In this document: positions 19,007 through 32,226 of the stretch, piece after piece
Position numbering within the stretch: position 1 is the stretch's first letter
Layout: each line of letters begins with the position of its first letter
NCBI RefSeq assembly: GCF_008035925.1
Contig: NZ_CP036264.1
Span: 8,284,343 to 8,348,342, forward strand
Length of the DNA: 64,000 nucleotides
Source: Stieleria maiorica
GTDB taxonomy: Bacteria; Planctomycetota; Planctomycetia; Pirellulales; Pirellulaceae
Reading direction: 5' to 3'
Position numbers and translations under genes: made by a program
The notes under the pieces: generated by a model
What the model was told of the DNA's origin: nothing
The model's input: the letters and a program-made list of their open reading frames with translations, nothing else
Database searches by the model: none

Positions 19007-19453
19007 ATGAATGCTGCTCCCCTGACGCTGGTTTGCTCCCACTGCCTTGCCGTCAATCGAGTCCCCGCAGATCGTCTCCATGACCGACCGATCTGTGGCA
19101 AATGCCAAACCACGCTGCTGCCCTCCGCACCGGTCGCGCTGACCGATCAGTCCTTCGGCAAGTTCGTCGCACGCTCCGATGTCCCGGTGCTCGTGGACTT
19201 TTGGGCGTCGTGGTGCGGCCCCTGTCGAATGATGGCCCCCGCATTTACCGAAGCCGCCGCAGAACTGTCTCCCCAGTTCATCCTGGCGAAACTGGACACC
19301 GACGCCGCACCGCAAACGGCCGGTCAGTTTTCGCTGTCCGGTATTCCGACGATCATTTTGTTTCTGCGGGGCAGCGAAATCGCGCGCCAATCGGGCGCGA
19401 TGAACACCGACCAAATCGTTCACTGGGCCCGATCGAGCGCGCCTCGGGTGTGA
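19007..19453 (+). CDS. trxC: Thioredoxin 2 with N-terminal zinc ribbon
   Basis: 148 residues. A short zinc-binding N-terminus has two Cys pairs (C10-SH-C13 and C30-GK-C33), and the thioredoxin domain follows with active site W-C70-G-P-C73 and the cis-Pro loop SGIPTIILF. This is the TrxC pattern; E. coli TrxC is about 139 residues. It reduces disulfides in the cytoplasm. The ATG at 19007 is preferred over one 15 codons upstream because the zinc ribbon normally begins within ten residues. Divergent from the Hsp20 gene, which fits a shared stress theme. Confidence 0.92.
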   Translation: MNAAPLTLVCSHCLAVNRVPADRLHDRPICGKCQTTLLPSAPVALTDQSFGKFVARSDVPVLVDFWASWCGPCRMMAPAFTEAAAELSPQFILAKLDTDAAPQTAGQFSLSGIPTIILFLRGSEIARQSGAMNTDQIVHWARSSAPRV

Positions 19454-19624
19454 ACCATCCGCACATCCGACGGGGCACCCAACCGCGGTCTCGAGTTTTT
19501 ATCCCTCGTCCCTGGGTCAGTCTGGTAACATTGTCTTGCTCGCAAGGGTACTGGTCAGCAATAAATCTTACGTCCTCCGCCTCCAGATGTGCGGCCGTGC
19601 GTGGCTGGAGCCACACGTGCAGTG

Positions 19625-19649
19625 CGTTCCCAGGCGGAGCCTTGGAACG
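19625..19649. repeat. Short palindrome CGTTCCCAGGC...GCCTTGGAACG
   Basis: An 11-bp inverted repeat with one mismatch and a 3-nt loop. It lies in the 301-bp stretch between the thioredoxin gene (stop 19453) and the dioxygenase start (19755). The rest of that stretch has no supported gene; an upstream extension of the dioxygenase reading frame passes through this repeat and is therefore not taken as coding. Confidence 0.7.
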
Positions 19650-19754
19650 AGACAAACGCCTGGCATGCTCCTGCGTTGCAACGCTCCCGGTGCGGCTGCG
19701 AAATTTGCTATCCTGAGGCTTCCCGCCCAAGCCCACGCTTCGCCCCGAACCCAA

Positions 19755-20594
19755 ATGTCCGCACCGATCCCCCATCTTGACCGCGAGCAATACCAGCGCG
19801 ACGGGTTTCTGCTTCGCAAGTCGCTGTTCGACGCCGAAGAAATCGACCTGCTGCGACGATCCGCTCGGGAAGACAAACAGCTCGACGATCACGCTTTCGG
19901 TCGTGCCGATGGCGAAGGTGGGACGGTGCGATTGTCGCTTTGGAATCATCCCGGCCAAGGCATCTATGGCGCCTTCGCCCGCTGTCACCGGATGGTCGAC
20001 ACCGCCGAGCAACTGCTCGATGACGAACCCTATCATTACCATTCCAAAATGATCATGAAAGACGCCCGCGTCGGCGGCGCGTGGGCCTGGCACCAGGACT
20101 ACGGGTACTGGTACGCAAACGGCGTCCTGACGCCGAACCTGGTCAGCGCCTTCATCGCCGTGGACCCCGCCACCCGCGAAAACGGTTGCTTGCAGGTCAT
20201 CCGAGGCTCCCATCATTGCGGACGGATTCACCATCAATTGACCGGTGATCAAGCTGGGGCGGACGTCGAACGGGTGGGTGAGATTTTAAAACGAATGGAA
20301 TTGGTTTATGTCGAAATGGATCCCGGTGACGTTTTGTTCTTCCACGCCAACCTGTTGCATCGCAGCGATCAGAACAAGTCGGACAATCCGCGTTGGTCGA
20401 TGATCTGTTGCTACAACGCAAAATCCAATGATCCCTACAAGGATTCGCATCACCCCCGCTACACACCGATCCAACGCTTGGACGATTCGGCGATCAAGAC
20501 AATCGGCGTCAAACGATTCGATGAGGATACCGCCGAAGCCGCCTTTCTGGATCCCGACCATGACGCCAGCGCCAAGTCGCTGCAGGACGAGTAA
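19755..20594 (+). CDS. Phytanoyl-CoA dioxygenase (PhyH)-family oxygenase
   Basis: 279 residues. The cupin fold of Fe(II)/2-oxoglutarate oxygenases is indicated by the metal triad His113-x-Asp115 ([11 protein letters not shown]) and distal His202 ([11 protein letters not shown]), with an Arg at NPRWSM suited to bind 2-oxoglutarate. The substrate is unknown; planctomycetes carry many such enzymes. The start at 19755 precedes the usual PhyH opening ([18 protein letters not shown]). The stop is 8 nt from the next gene, an oxidoreductase, so the two are probably one operon. Confidence 0.88.
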   Translation: MSAPIPHLDREQYQRDGFLLRKSLFDAEEIDLLRRSAREDKQLDDHAFGRADGEGGTVRLSLWNHPGQGIYGAFARCHRMVDTAEQLLDDEPYHYHSKMIMKDARVGGAWAWHQDYGYWYANGVLTPNLVSAFIAVDPATRENGCLQVIRGSHHCGRIHHQLTGDQAGADVERVGEILKRMELVYVEMDPGDVLFFHANLLHRSDQNKSDNPRWSMICCYNAKSNDPYKDSHHPRYTPIQRLDDSAIKTIGVKRFDEDTAEAAFLDPDHDASAKSLQDE

Positions 20595-20602
20595 CGGTTT
20601 CG

Positions 20603-21697
20603 ATGCCTGACCGCCCCGCCCCTGAACCGCTGGACTACCTGCCCACCTTGCCCCGAAATCTGGACGTCGGCATCGGGTGCATCGGCGCGGGCTTCATCAT
20701 GGCCGACTGCCATCTGGTCGCGTATCGCGAGGCCGGATTGCAACCGGTCGCCATCACCTCGCGCACGGCCGAAAATGCTCGGCGGGTCGCCGAGCGTCAT
20801 TCGATCGGCTCGGTTTACTCGACCTACCATGAAATGCTGCAGGACCGGCGCGTCGAAGTCGTCGACATCGCCGTCCCGCCGGATTGCTTGCTCGATGTCG
20901 TCCGCGACGTTGTGAAATCCCCGCAGATCCGAGGCATCCTGGCACAAAAACCACTCGGCGTCTGCCTGGACCAGGCCGAACAGATCGTTCAATTGTGTCG
21001 CGATGCGGGCATCACGCTGTGCGTGAACCAAAACATGCGTTACGACCAATCGGTCCGAGCCTGTCATCATCTGATTCATCGCGGTGACCTGGGCGATCCG
21101 GTCTTGGCAACGATCGACATGCGAGCGATCCCGCACTGGATGCCTTGGCAACAGCGTCAGGGTTGGGTCACCTGTCGTATCATGTCGATCCATCACCTGG
21201 ACACCATGCGCTACTGGTTCGGCAACCCGGATCGCGTCTATGCCAGCTTTCGGACCGATCCGCGGACTCAGTTCGATCACCACGACGGCATCGGGCTTTA
21301 CATCCTGGAATACGAATCGGGGCTGCGCTGCATGATCTGCGATGACGTCTGGACCGGACCGGCACGCGAAGGGGCCGCCCAGGCCATCGGCATCACCTAT
21401 CGTGTCGAAGGCACCGAAGGGCTGGCACTGGGGGAAATCGGATGGCCCAAGTACCCGGAACGAACCCCCAGCACGTTGCAGTACAGCACCACGTCGACCG
21501 GCATTTGGCATCGCCCGCAATGGGACCAGGTCTGGTTTCCCGACGCATTCTTGGGACCGATGGCGGAATTGTTGGTCGCATTGGAAACCGATAGCCAACC
21601 GGCAATCAACGGCGACGACAATTTAGCCACCATGGCACTGGTCGACGCCTGCTATCAATCAGCCCGCGAGCACCGGGCAGTGGAATTGGATCGGTAG
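20603..21697 (+). CDS. Gfo/Idh/MocA-family oxidoreductase
   Basis: 364 residues. The Rossmann nucleotide-binding fold starts [15 protein letters not shown] (GxGxxx type), followed by the [17 protein letters not shown] strand and the EKP-like loop here written [13 protein letters not shown]. The C-terminal alpha/beta domain follows ([13 protein letters not shown]). The family oxidises or reduces sugars and inositols with NAD(P). Coupled with a PhyH-type oxygenase 8 nt upstream, it may act on the same small hydroxylated compound; that is inference. Confidence 0.88.
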   Translation: MPDRPAPEPLDYLPTLPRNLDVGIGCIGAGFIMADCHLVAYREAGLQPVAITSRTAENARRVAERHSIGSVYSTYHEMLQDRRVEVVDIAVPPDCLLDVVRDVVKSPQIRGILAQKPLGVCLDQAEQIVQLCRDAGITLCVNQNMRYDQSVRACHHLIHRGDLGDPVLATIDMRAIPHWMPWQQRQGWVTCRIMSIHHLDTMRYWFGNPDRVYASFRTDPRTQFDHHDGIGLYILEYESGLRCMICDDVWTGPAREGAAQAIGITYRVEGTEGLALGEIGWPKYPERTPSTLQYSTTSTGIWHRPQWDQVWFPDAFLGPMAELLVALETDSQPAINGDDNLATMALVDACYQSAREHRAVELDR

Positions 21698-21720
21698 GGC
21701 AGGCCGTTGGGATTGCGGCT

Positions 21721-21885
21721 GAGATGACAGAAAAATGGGGGGCAGAAAAATAAAAGACAACAACATCCCATAGTCCCGTTCCGAGTCCCCCACAATTCGT
21801 TTTCAACCAATCTTCTTGTCAGCCATTTTCCTGTCTAACTTCCTCTCCCATTTTTCTGCCCCCTATTTTTCTGTCATCTCCCCAC
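21721..21885. repeat. Inverted repeat with tandem GACAGAAAAAT motifs in each arm
   Basis: The left arm (21721-21752) reads GAGATGACAGAAAAATGGGG then GGCAGAAAAATA. The right arm (21847-21880) is its reverse complement almost base for base. Between them lies TCTTCTTGTC AGCCATTTTC CTGTC (21811-21835). It sits between the convergent ends of the oxidoreductase and the prenyltransferase-fold gene; the last residues (EMTEK) and stop codon of the latter come from the right arm. It could act as a two-way terminator. Confidence 0.85.
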
Positions 21886-23074
21886 CGACCGCTTTGCAAC
21901 GGTGCAGCGTCATCAGTGCGAACCCGGTACCGTAGGGGCGATGGTAATCGTACAACGGGTAATCCCACCACGATCCGTTCTTTTCTTGACGATCCAAGAT
22001 CAGCTTGGCCAGCATGGCCTGAAAGGGCGCCCGATCATCGGGCGGAAGTTGTTCCAAACAGAGGGCACCGTAGTAGTGTCCGAAATAATAAAAGTAGCCC
22101 GCCACTTGCATCCAAGACTCGTGCGGAATCGGCCGTTTGCGCCCGATGTCCAGCCATCCGTTGCGGACATACAGTCGGTACAGCCAGGTTTTGACCACGT
22201 CGTCGGTCACCGTTTCGTCTCCCCACGCCCGGAGCGCGGCGTTGCAGCACTGCGTCCGTCCCAAACTTCCGCCCGGGCGATTGATTTCCCGGGCCGGTCG
22301 ATCTTTCAGATACTCACCGTACAAGTAACTGAAATCGGACTTCTTTTGGCGGTTGGTGGCGGCGACGGCCCGTGCGACGATTCGCTCGGGAGGCTCGACT
22401 CCGATGTCACGGGCCTCGGCCAACGCGATCAATACGGCGCCGTTGACGAAACTGATCGAGCTGGATGTCGGTTGATTCGCCTGGTAGCGAAAATCGTAGT
22501 AGCCCCAGCCGCCGTCGACCGATTCATACCGCTGCAGCATTTCAAACTGATCGCGGATCAACGCGACAATTTTTTCTTGGGCGGCACTCTCACCGGCGTG
22601 TCGTCGGTGCAAACGCACGAGTGCCTGGATCGAGTAGGCGTGTCCCCAGACGTTGTAGATCGCATCGCCACTGGCGCGACGCAGGGACCCGAGATGCTCG
22701 TACAGCCAAGCCTCGGCCTGATCGATCGTCGCTTGGGCTTTCGGATCCTCGGGCGCGACTTCCAACAGCGCCGACAGTGCCAGCGAAGTTGTTCCGGCGC
22801 GAAAGGCATGGTGCGCCCCCGGGACCGGCGCATAGATATTCAACCCCTTGGTTTTGGTCGGCGATCCCCACGACCCGTTTGCGTTCTGGTCGGCGATCAA
22901 GAACTCGACGCCGCGTCCGATCGCAGTCTGCAAATCGTCTTCCGCCGCCGGCTCGACCACGGGCAACGGGCGGACTTCATCCCCGATCCGAATCGTTTCC
23001 TCAGTCCGAGCGTCGGACGGGCCGAGCATCAGGACGGAAACCGCCGCCAGCAAACATCGCGCAAAGGAGTTCAT
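21863..23074 (-). CDS. Secreted prenyltransferase/squalene-cyclase-fold repeat protein
   Basis: 403 residues with a signal peptide (MNSFARCLLAAVSVLMLG). The mature part has alpha/alpha-barrel repeats of the terpenoid cyclase/protein prenyltransferase type, shown by QW-like phrases: DQNANGSWG, ESVDGGWGYYD and DRQEKNGSWWDYP. The DxDD or DCTAE catalytic motif of squalene cyclases is not visible, so it is probably a structural or binding protein in the periplasm. The ATG overlaps the stop of the upstream adaptor gene (ATGA), so the two are co-translated. The final five residues come from an intergenic repeat. Confidence 0.8.
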   Translation of the reverse strand: MNSFARCLLAAVSVLMLGPSDARTEETIRIGDEVRPLPVVEPAAEDDLQTAIGRGVEFLIADQNANGSWGSPTKTKGLNIYAPVPGAHHAFRAGTTSLALSALLEVAPEDPKAQATIDQAEAWLYEHLGSLRRASGDAIYNVWGHAYSIQALVRLHRRHAGESAAQEKIVALIRDQFEMLQRYESVDGGWGYYDFRYQANQPTSSSISFVNGAVLIALAEARDIGVEPPERIVARAVAATNRQKKSDFSYLYGEYLKDRPAREINRPGGSLGRTQCCNAALRAWGDETVTDDVVKTWLYRLYVRNGWLDIGRKRPIPHESWMQVAGYFYYFGHYYGALCLEQLPPDDRAPFQAMLAKLILDRQEKNGSWWDYPLYDYHRPYGTGFALMTLHRCKAVGGEMTEK

Positions 23075-24363
23075 TTGGCCGGTTTGTCCTGTTTCGGTTC
23101 CGAGTCGTCGGCATCGTTTTCCGGTGCATCAAAGTGCAACTCACAGGTCATCGCGGGCAACACTTCGGCAGGCAGTTTGCCTCGCACGTTCACGATGCAA
23201 TCGAATTTGCCGGCGGCAAACGGGACGATCGAAATCGATTTGACGACGCCATCAAGCTCGGTATCCGAGACGCCTTTGGGAACGACCGTGCAACGGTCCC
23301 CGACATGCACGACCTTCAATTTATCTTCCGGCAGCTCGACGCGGACACGCAGCTTGGAGGGGTCAACTACCGTCCCGACCACTTGTTTGCCGGTGACCGC
23401 CGTATCCTTTTCCAGTTCGACCGGTTTTGCCGGCAACTTGCCTCGGGTGATCGCGCCGTAAACAAAGATCCCATCGATCTCTGATTTCAGAACCACCTTT
23501 TTTCGTTCGGCCCGCATCTCTTCAAACGCCTCGACCTGTTCCTCCAGCTTGACGCGTTTGCGTTGCAATTCCAGATCGCGTTTCTGTTCGTCGATCGTCA
23601 TCGCGTGCATCGATTTTTCGTATTCGATGTCGGCCCGCGATAAAGCCTCTTCCTGCTCGGCATCGCTTCGGGGGACCGATTGTTTGATCGTCCGGTCGTG
23701 TTGAATCTTGGCCCGCTCGAGAGCGAATTCGGCCGTCTCCATCGCCCGCTTGGCGCGGCGCAACACGATCTCTTCCGACTCCTCGGTCAGGTCGTCTTCT
23801 TTGTACATTTGTTCCAGCTGGCGATACTCTTCGGTCGCGCTTTCGAGCGAGAACTCAGACGACGCGAGCGAAAACGCCGCCTGTTTGATCGTCCGCTCGC
23901 GATCGGTCCGCTGGTAGTTGTCGTAGGCCTGCTGCGCCAAATCGCGCGTTCGACGCGTCTTCGCCTTATCGAGCGTCTGCTGTTTCAAAAACTGTTCATG
24001 TGCGAATTCGTCTGCTTTGAGGTCCAGACGTGCGATCGCGAGGTCCGATTCGGCGCTGCGGATCTTGTCGTCCAGCGGCTCGGTATCAAACCAAACCAGC
24101 GACTGTTCTTTTGTCACTTGGGTGCCATGGGGAACGATCCGCTCGATCAGCAATTGCGTCAGATGTTCGTTGCCCGGCGTGACTTCGAATTGCCGAAGCG
24201 CCTCAAACGTGCCATCAATCTTGATCGGTTCTGCAACCGCATTGTCGGCGGGCGCGGCCTTTTCATCCTTCTCCTGTGCATAGCCGCCTGGGACAAACAC
24301 GCACAGTAGCAAGACCAGGGGGGGCATCGGCCGGCAGAACGCTGGCCCGCAAAATCGTGTCAT
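23071..24363 (-). CDS. HlyD/RND-type periplasmic adaptor with long coiled coil
   Basis: 430 residues. After a signal peptide (PPLVLLLCVFVPGGYAQ) there is a lipoyl-type half motif (IVPHGTQVTKEQSLVWFD), then about 190 residues of Glu/Lys/Arg-rich coiled coil, the second half motif (LKSEIDGIFVYGAITRGKL), and a beta-barrel domain (LRVRVELPEDKLKVVHVGD). This is the layout of membrane-fusion proteins of efflux or secretion pumps. No pump or outer-membrane gene is next to it; the partner here is the coupled prenyltransferase-fold protein, an unusual pairing. Confidence 0.82.
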   Translation of the reverse strand: MTRFCGPAFCRPMPPLVLLLCVFVPGGYAQEKDEKAAPADNAVAEPIKIDGTFEALRQFEVTPGNEHLTQLLIERIVPHGTQVTKEQSLVWFDTEPLDDKIRSAESDLAIARLDLKADEFAHEQFLKQQTLDKAKTRRTRDLAQQAYDNYQRTDRERTIKQAAFSLASSEFSLESATEEYRQLEQMYKEDDLTEESEEIVLRRAKRAMETAEFALERAKIQHDRTIKQSVPRSDAEQEEALSRADIEYEKSMHAMTIDEQKRDLELQRKRVKLEEQVEAFEEMRAERKKVVLKSEIDGIFVYGAITRGKLPAKPVELEKDTAVTGKQVVGTVVDPSKLRVRVELPEDKLKVVHVGDRCTVVPKGVSDTELDGVVKSISIVPFAAGKFDCIVNVRGKLPAEVLPAMTCELHFDAPENDADDSEPKQDKPAK

Positions 24364-24550
24364 CGTGGTGTCGCTCTTCGTGGCAGAATCGAGATCGTGT
24401 CAACGGCCCCATGATTACTCATCCTCCGGCCGAGGTCCAGTTTTTCTTATGCTCCAGGGGCGATCCACGCCGCTTTTTGACCGCGGTCGAATGACCGAGT
24501 GGCTATGATAAGGGAAACCGAGTCCTTCCCCAGTTTGTCGGTTTGTCGCC

Positions 24551-28330
<3,780 letters not shown>

Positions 28331-28543
28331 CCCGCCATCGCTTCCATCGCTTCCATCGCCCCCCGCTGACGTGTCGGGCTGGCACAGGCACGCTGGATCG
28401 GAAGCGTCGGGAAAATCAACACGCCGTCGCCAGCGATTGGCCAAGACGTCGACAAGCCATGGCGGGTTTTGCCGGCCCGCAGACATTAGATCGTTGTCGA
28501 TGTAGCAATCTTTGCGTTCGTTGCCCCTCAGTTCTCCAAGCCC

Positions 28544-29278
28544 ATGAAACTCCGCTTCTCGCTCTGTGCCGCCTTGCTTTCCACGGTCGCAGGATCCACC
28601 GCCATGAACACCCGTGTTTCCGCTGACGATCCGTCAACACTCTCCGTCCAAATTCAGGAAACGGCGGCCAACGCTTCCAAACGCTATCCGGCCGAAGTCC
28701 TCCAAACTTTCCAAACCGGAATCGAAAACGTTCGCGCCACCGGCATCGAAAAATCGGCGAAACAAGTCGGTGACACGGCTGCCGATTCGACGCTGAAAGG
28801 TTGGGACGAACAGCCGGTCACGCTCAGTGAAGTGTGGGAGAAGAACCCCGTCATTTTGATGTGGTATCGCGGGGGGTGGTGCCCCTATTGCAACCTGCAA
28901 CTACGAGCGATGCAGAAACAAATCCACGCGATCGAGGGGGCGGGGGCCAAGCTCATTGTGCTGTCGCCGGAACTTCCGGAAAACGCGAAAGAGACCGCCG
29001 AGGCCAACGATCTGGACATGCTCGTCCTGCATGATGCCAACAATCAATTGGCCAGGAAGTTCGGCATCGTGTTCCAATTGCCGGATGCCATCCTGCCGGT
29101 CTATCGAGACAAGCTGCAACTTGCCAAACGCAACGGCAACGACGCCATGGAACTGCCCTTGGCAGCCACCTACGTCATCAACACCGACGGCAAGATCATC
29201 TACGCCTTCCTCGACGCGGACTACAAGAAACGAGCCGAGCCCGCCGAAGTGGTCGCCGCCGTGAACCAGTTGCGATAG
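28544..29278 (+). CDS. Exported peroxiredoxin-like (AhpC/TSA) protein
   Basis: 244 residues with a signal peptide (MKLRFSLCAALLSTVAG). After a helical N-terminal extension comes a thioredoxin-fold peroxiredoxin domain with WYRGGWCPYC (Cys113, Cys116) and VVFQLPDAI-type strands (GIVFQLPDAILPVY). This belongs to the peroxiredoxin-like group whose active site is a CxxC rather than the classical PxxxTxxC, so it may act as a thiol peroxidase or disulfide reductase outside the cytoplasm. It follows the hybrid kinase by 213 bp. Confidence 0.85.
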   Translation: MKLRFSLCAALLSTVAGSTAMNTRVSADDPSTLSVQIQETAANASKRYPAEVLQTFQTGIENVRATGIEKSAKQVGDTAADSTLKGWDEQPVTLSEVWEKNPVILMWYRGGWCPYCNLQLRAMQKQIHAIEGAGAKLIVLSPELPENAKETAEANDLDMLVLHDANNQLARKFGIVFQLPDAILPVYRDKLQLAKRNGNDAMELPLAATYVINTDGKIIYAFLDADYKKRAEPAEVVAAVNQLR

Positions 29279-29298
29279 AGAGCATTGTCTATCGGGAA

Positions 29299-29382
29299 AG
29301 GATGGCAGAATAATGAGGGGCAGAATAATGAAGTCAGGGTGGGATCTAAATGATCATTCTGCCCCGAATCATTTTGCCTTCC
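29299..29382. repeat. Inverted repeat with tandem GGCAGAATAATGA motifs
   Basis: The left arm (29299-29330) contains GGCAGAATAATGA twice in direct orientation separated by GG. The right arm (29351-29382) is its reverse complement with about six mismatches (GGGGCAGAATGAT read on the minus strand). The loop is 20 nt. It follows the peroxiredoxin-like gene and may end its transcript. Confidence 0.85.
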
Positions 29383-29530
29383 TACGCTCCCCGCGGTCAC
29401 CATCCGATCTGATCTGCCTGTATCACGCTTCGATTTGGTGTCACGCACGAACCTAGCCCCGCCACGGCCCCCAACGGTAAAATCAGGTTTTAGGAACTGA
29501 CAGCGTTTGGTCGCGAATTGGGGAATCGTC

Positions 29531-30589
29531 ATGCGTCACGGGGCCAACATTGACCCGCCGAACCGGTTCGAAGCATTGCATCGGGAACCTGACCTCGAAC
29601 ACCTGGAATGGGACGAGGAGCATCTGCGTTCGCTGACCGATCGGAAAATCGAATACATCGACGACGCTTCTCAGAGCATCGTCTCGCAGAACTCCTCTCC
29701 CGACATTCCGTTTCGGTGCAGCCTGAACCCGTATCGTGGGTGCGTCCATTCGTGCTCCTATTGCTACGCTCGTCCGGGGCACGAATACTTGGGGTTCAAC
29801 GCCGGGCTGGACTTCGAAACCAGGATCGTCGTCAAGCGAGACGCACCTCGATTGTTCCGTGAGTTTCTGTCCAAGGGGAACTGGAAACCCGAGCCGATTA
29901 CTTTTTCGGGTGTCACGGATTGTTACCAGCCGGCTGAACGAGAGTTTCGTCTGACTCGGAAGTGTCTTGAGGTTGCCTTGGAATGCCGCCAGCCGATCAG
30001 CATCATTACAAAGAATGCATTGGTTGTACGTGATCTGGGAATCCTCCAGCAACTCGCTGCGGACAAGCTTGTCCATGTTTATCTCTCCATTACCAGTCTC
30101 GACCCAGAACTCTCTCGGGACATGGAGCCTCGGACCAGTATCCCCAACGCCCGATTGCGAGCCGTCCGATTGCTCTCCGAAGCGGGGATCCCGGTCGGCG
30201 TGATGACGGCTCCGATCATTCCCGGCCTGAACGATTCCGAGATCCCACAACTTCTTGAGGCGGCCAAAACGTCGGGAGCGATCACGGCCGGTTACACGCT
30301 GCTTCGACTCCCGCTTACGGTGGAACCGGTCTTCATCGAGTGGCTCCGGCGGGTCCGCCCCAACCACGCAGAAAAAGTGCTGGGCCGACTCCAGCAGGCT
30401 CGGGGTGGAAAACTAAACAGTTCCGCTTGGGGAGAGCGGATGGTCGGCCAAGGGATGGTCGCCGATCAGATCCGAAACCTGTTCCGCATTTTCCGTCACA
30501 AGCACGGCTTGGACCGCCAAATGCCACCTTACAACTGCGATCTATTTCGGCCTCCCGCCGCCAAATCCGGTCAGCTGCGGCTTTTCTAA
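29531..30589 (+). CDS. PA0069-type radical SAM protein
   Basis: 352 residues. The cluster motif is Cys71-VHS-Cys75-SY-Cys78 (YRGCVHSCSYCYARPGHEY), the CxxxCxxC that binds the 4Fe-4S cluster and S-adenosylmethionine, with the spore-photoproduct-lyase-like phrase that marks the PA0069 group. Later motifs are FSGVTDCYQPAER and TAPIIPGLND. The substrate is unknown. The ATG at 29531 (MRHGANIDPPNRFE) matches the usual opening of the group; one eight codons upstream is also possible. Confidence 0.9.
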   Translation: MRHGANIDPPNRFEALHREPDLEHLEWDEEHLRSLTDRKIEYIDDASQSIVSQNSSPDIPFRCSLNPYRGCVHSCSYCYARPGHEYLGFNAGLDFETRIVVKRDAPRLFREFLSKGNWKPEPITFSGVTDCYQPAEREFRLTRKCLEVALECRQPISIITKNALVVRDLGILQQLAADKLVHVYLSITSLDPELSRDMEPRTSIPNARLRAVRLLSEAGIPVGVMTAPIIPGLNDSEIPQLLEAAKTSGAITAGYTLLRLPLTVEPVFIEWLRRVRPNHAEKVLGRLQQARGGKLNSSAWGERMVGQGMVADQIRNLFRIFRHKHGLDRQMPPYNCDLFRPPAAKSGQLRLF

Positions 30590-30596
30590 CCATCCT

Positions 30597-30700
30597 GATC
30601 TTCTTGTCACCCATTTTCCTGTCGCCTGTTCGCTCTACTGTCGTGTCCCATTTTTCTGTCATTCTCAAAATGGGTGGCACCAAATCGTATGCCTTCTCGT
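30597..30700. repeat. Dispersed TTTTCCTGTC/TTTTTCTGTC intergenic element
   Basis: Contains CTTCTTGTCACCCATTTTCC then TGTCGCCTG, and CCCATTTTTCTGTCATT, followed by AAAATGGGTGGCACC, which is complementary to the first CACCCATTTT. Related copies are at 21811-21880, 31968-32050, 33810-33851 and 48843-48885. It lies between the radical SAM gene and the secreted-protein gene. Confidence 0.75.
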
Positions 30701-30757
30701 GATCTTTATTGGTAAACTTGCGCAGTAGCAATGCGTTGGAACCGAGGGGAGACGTCA

Positions 30758-31810
30758 ATGCCATCTGAGAAGGCTATCGCAAGATCTTTTTGCTATGCAT
30801 TGTTTGCATTGCTCGTTTCATGGAGTGGGGTGAATAATGCCTGGGCAACCGATAGGTCACCACTGGAACGCAGGGTCATTGAGGCGTGGGGCAAGCGGTC
30901 CAGTCGTGCCCCGTCCTTACACTACTCTTTCAGCGGCACCTCAGTCTCAATGCCTGGACGCTACAACAATTCGCTGAGCGCTCGTCAGCGGAAAGGCAAA
31001 GATATCCCTGGTCAAGAGACGGCGTACCCACAAAAGCGAAGCCTATCGATCGACTTCAAAAGCGGGAACTTCAGCGTCGAAGAATTCGATTGGTTGATGA
31101 ACACTGACACCAGCCAAATGGGCTTTGCGCACACCAGGCACTGCGTCCTCGAAGGCGCGTATACACTTCACAATATCGATGCAACTGGGAAAAAAGCGGG
31201 GGGAACGTTTCTGGAGTACGGTGTTTTCGGAGGACCAAGCACCTACATCCCGTCCGTCGCCAATTTCTATTATGGACTCTTTGCATGCCATGGCTTTTTC
31301 GTGGCGAGCGATGACGGCCCCTTTGCCGTGGTTAACTTGAAAAAACTAGGCGATAATGGAAAAACCTCGTGTTCGACGCGCGAGGAGGCGGGAAGCGTCT
31401 ATGTTACGATCCGGCATGAACCGATTCGCAATTACGTTTTCCGGACTGAATTTGCTTGCGATGCCGACAACGAGTATCGACCGACTCGATCCTCGCACTA
31501 CTCCAAGGGGAGGCTCATGAACGAGATCTCCTATACCTACGCTGGGAGTGCCGGAACCAAAGACGATTATGTTTCAGCAATCACTGTCAATCGCTACGAA
31601 TTCATTCGTCCTCACAATTTGAAGGGGCCTTATGCGATGGACGTTCTAACGAACGATGGGTTTCGTTTATCCACTAGCGGATTTGATGACAGCATTTTTA
31701 GGATCGACCCTGCGGAAGGCGCCTGGTGCATTGACTATCGCAATATGAAGCTCTTTCGCTGGCACCAAGAAGACATTCCGTTGGCATGGTCAGCAGTTCC
31801 AGGTCCATGA
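30758..31810 (+). CDS. Secreted protein of unknown function
   Basis: 350 residues. A signal peptide (SFCYALFALLVSWSGVNNAWA) is followed by a mature region that starts SPLERRVIEAWGKRSSRAPS. No catalytic motif is recognised. The composition is less GC-rich than the neighbours, suggesting a recently acquired gene. The ATG at 30758 puts the signal peptide at the usual distance from the start. Two GFG/GAG-rich turns and several aromatic beta-like strands suggest a beta-rich fold, which is only a guess. Confidence 0.7.
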   Translation: MPSEKAIARSFCYALFALLVSWSGVNNAWATDRSPLERRVIEAWGKRSSRAPSLHYSFSGTSVSMPGRYNNSLSARQRKGKDIPGQETAYPQKRSLSIDFKSGNFSVEEFDWLMNTDTSQMGFAHTRHCVLEGAYTLHNIDATGKKAGGTFLEYGVFGGPSTYIPSVANFYYGLFACHGFFVASDDGPFAVVNLKKLGDNGKTSCSTREEAGSVYVTIRHEPIRNYVFRTEFACDADNEYRPTRSSHYSKGRLMNEISYTYAGSAGTKDDYVSAITVNRYEFIRPHNLKGPYAMDVLTNDGFRLSTSGFDDSIFRIDPAEGAWCIDYRNMKLFRWHQEDIPLAWSAVPGP

Positions 31811-31923
31811 GTCGTCGCAGCGTCTATTGCGACAAAGCTGGCGATCAAGCGGTAATGCAAGATTGCTTCACGCTGAAAACGTTTACAGAGCGATTGTCGG
31901 CCAAGCAATTCTATGATCGTTGA
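31807..31923 (+). CDS. Possible 38-residue ORF coupled to the upstream gene
   Basis: An ATG overlaps the TGA stop of the preceding gene (ATGA) and opens 38 codons (MSRRSVYCDKAGDQ...FYDR). It may be a small coupled gene, or the remains of the C-terminus of the upstream protein moved out of frame by an indel. There is no family match. Confidence 0.25.
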   Translation: MSRRSVYCDKAGDQAVMQDCFTLKTFTERLSAKQFYDR

Positions 31924-31967
31924 GTTTCCGGAAACCTCTTGGGTGGGTTCCGGAAAACGAAGGGTTG

Positions 31968-32050
31968 TTGTCGAGTGGCACCCAATTTCCTTTCACCTGT
32001 TCTTCCGACCGTCCCGTCCCATTTTTCTGCACCTCATTTTTCTGTCATGC
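31968..32050. repeat. Copy of the TTTTCCTGTC/TTTTTCTGTC element
   Basis: Reads AGTGGCACCCAATTTCCTTT then CACCTGTTC, CCCATTTTTCTGC and CTCATTTTTCTGTCATG. This matches the right half of the elements at 21811-21880 and 30597-30700 with small changes. The left inverted arm seen at 21721 is missing. Confidence 0.7.
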
Positions 32051-32135
32051 TCATGATGGATTGCACCAAACGACGGCCCGCGAGACGCCAAGCTTGCCGA
32101 GTCCACATGAGGGTGGGGACCGGAAAGAAAGCGGG

Positions 32136-32226
32136 GGTCAAAAAATCTGTTGGTCAAAAAATGGAGCCACCTCGCAGCAATGACTCCCAAGTCACCAATA
32201 TTTTTTGACCAACCCATCTTTTGACC
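32136..32226. repeat. Inverted repeat with tandem GGTCAAAAAAT motifs
   Basis: The left arm (32136-32162) is GGTCAAAAAATCTGTTGGTC then AAAAAAT. The right arm (32196-32226) is the reverse complement with few mismatches. Each arm carries two direct copies of GGTCAAAA. Design is the same as at 21721-21880 and 29299-29382, but the motif is different (GGTCAAAAAAT instead of GGCAGAAAAAT). Confidence 0.85.

Noticed and set aside
19536-19754. Upstream extension of the PhyH-family gene.
   Set aside because: Runs through the CGTTCCCAGGC palindrome and has no family similarity.
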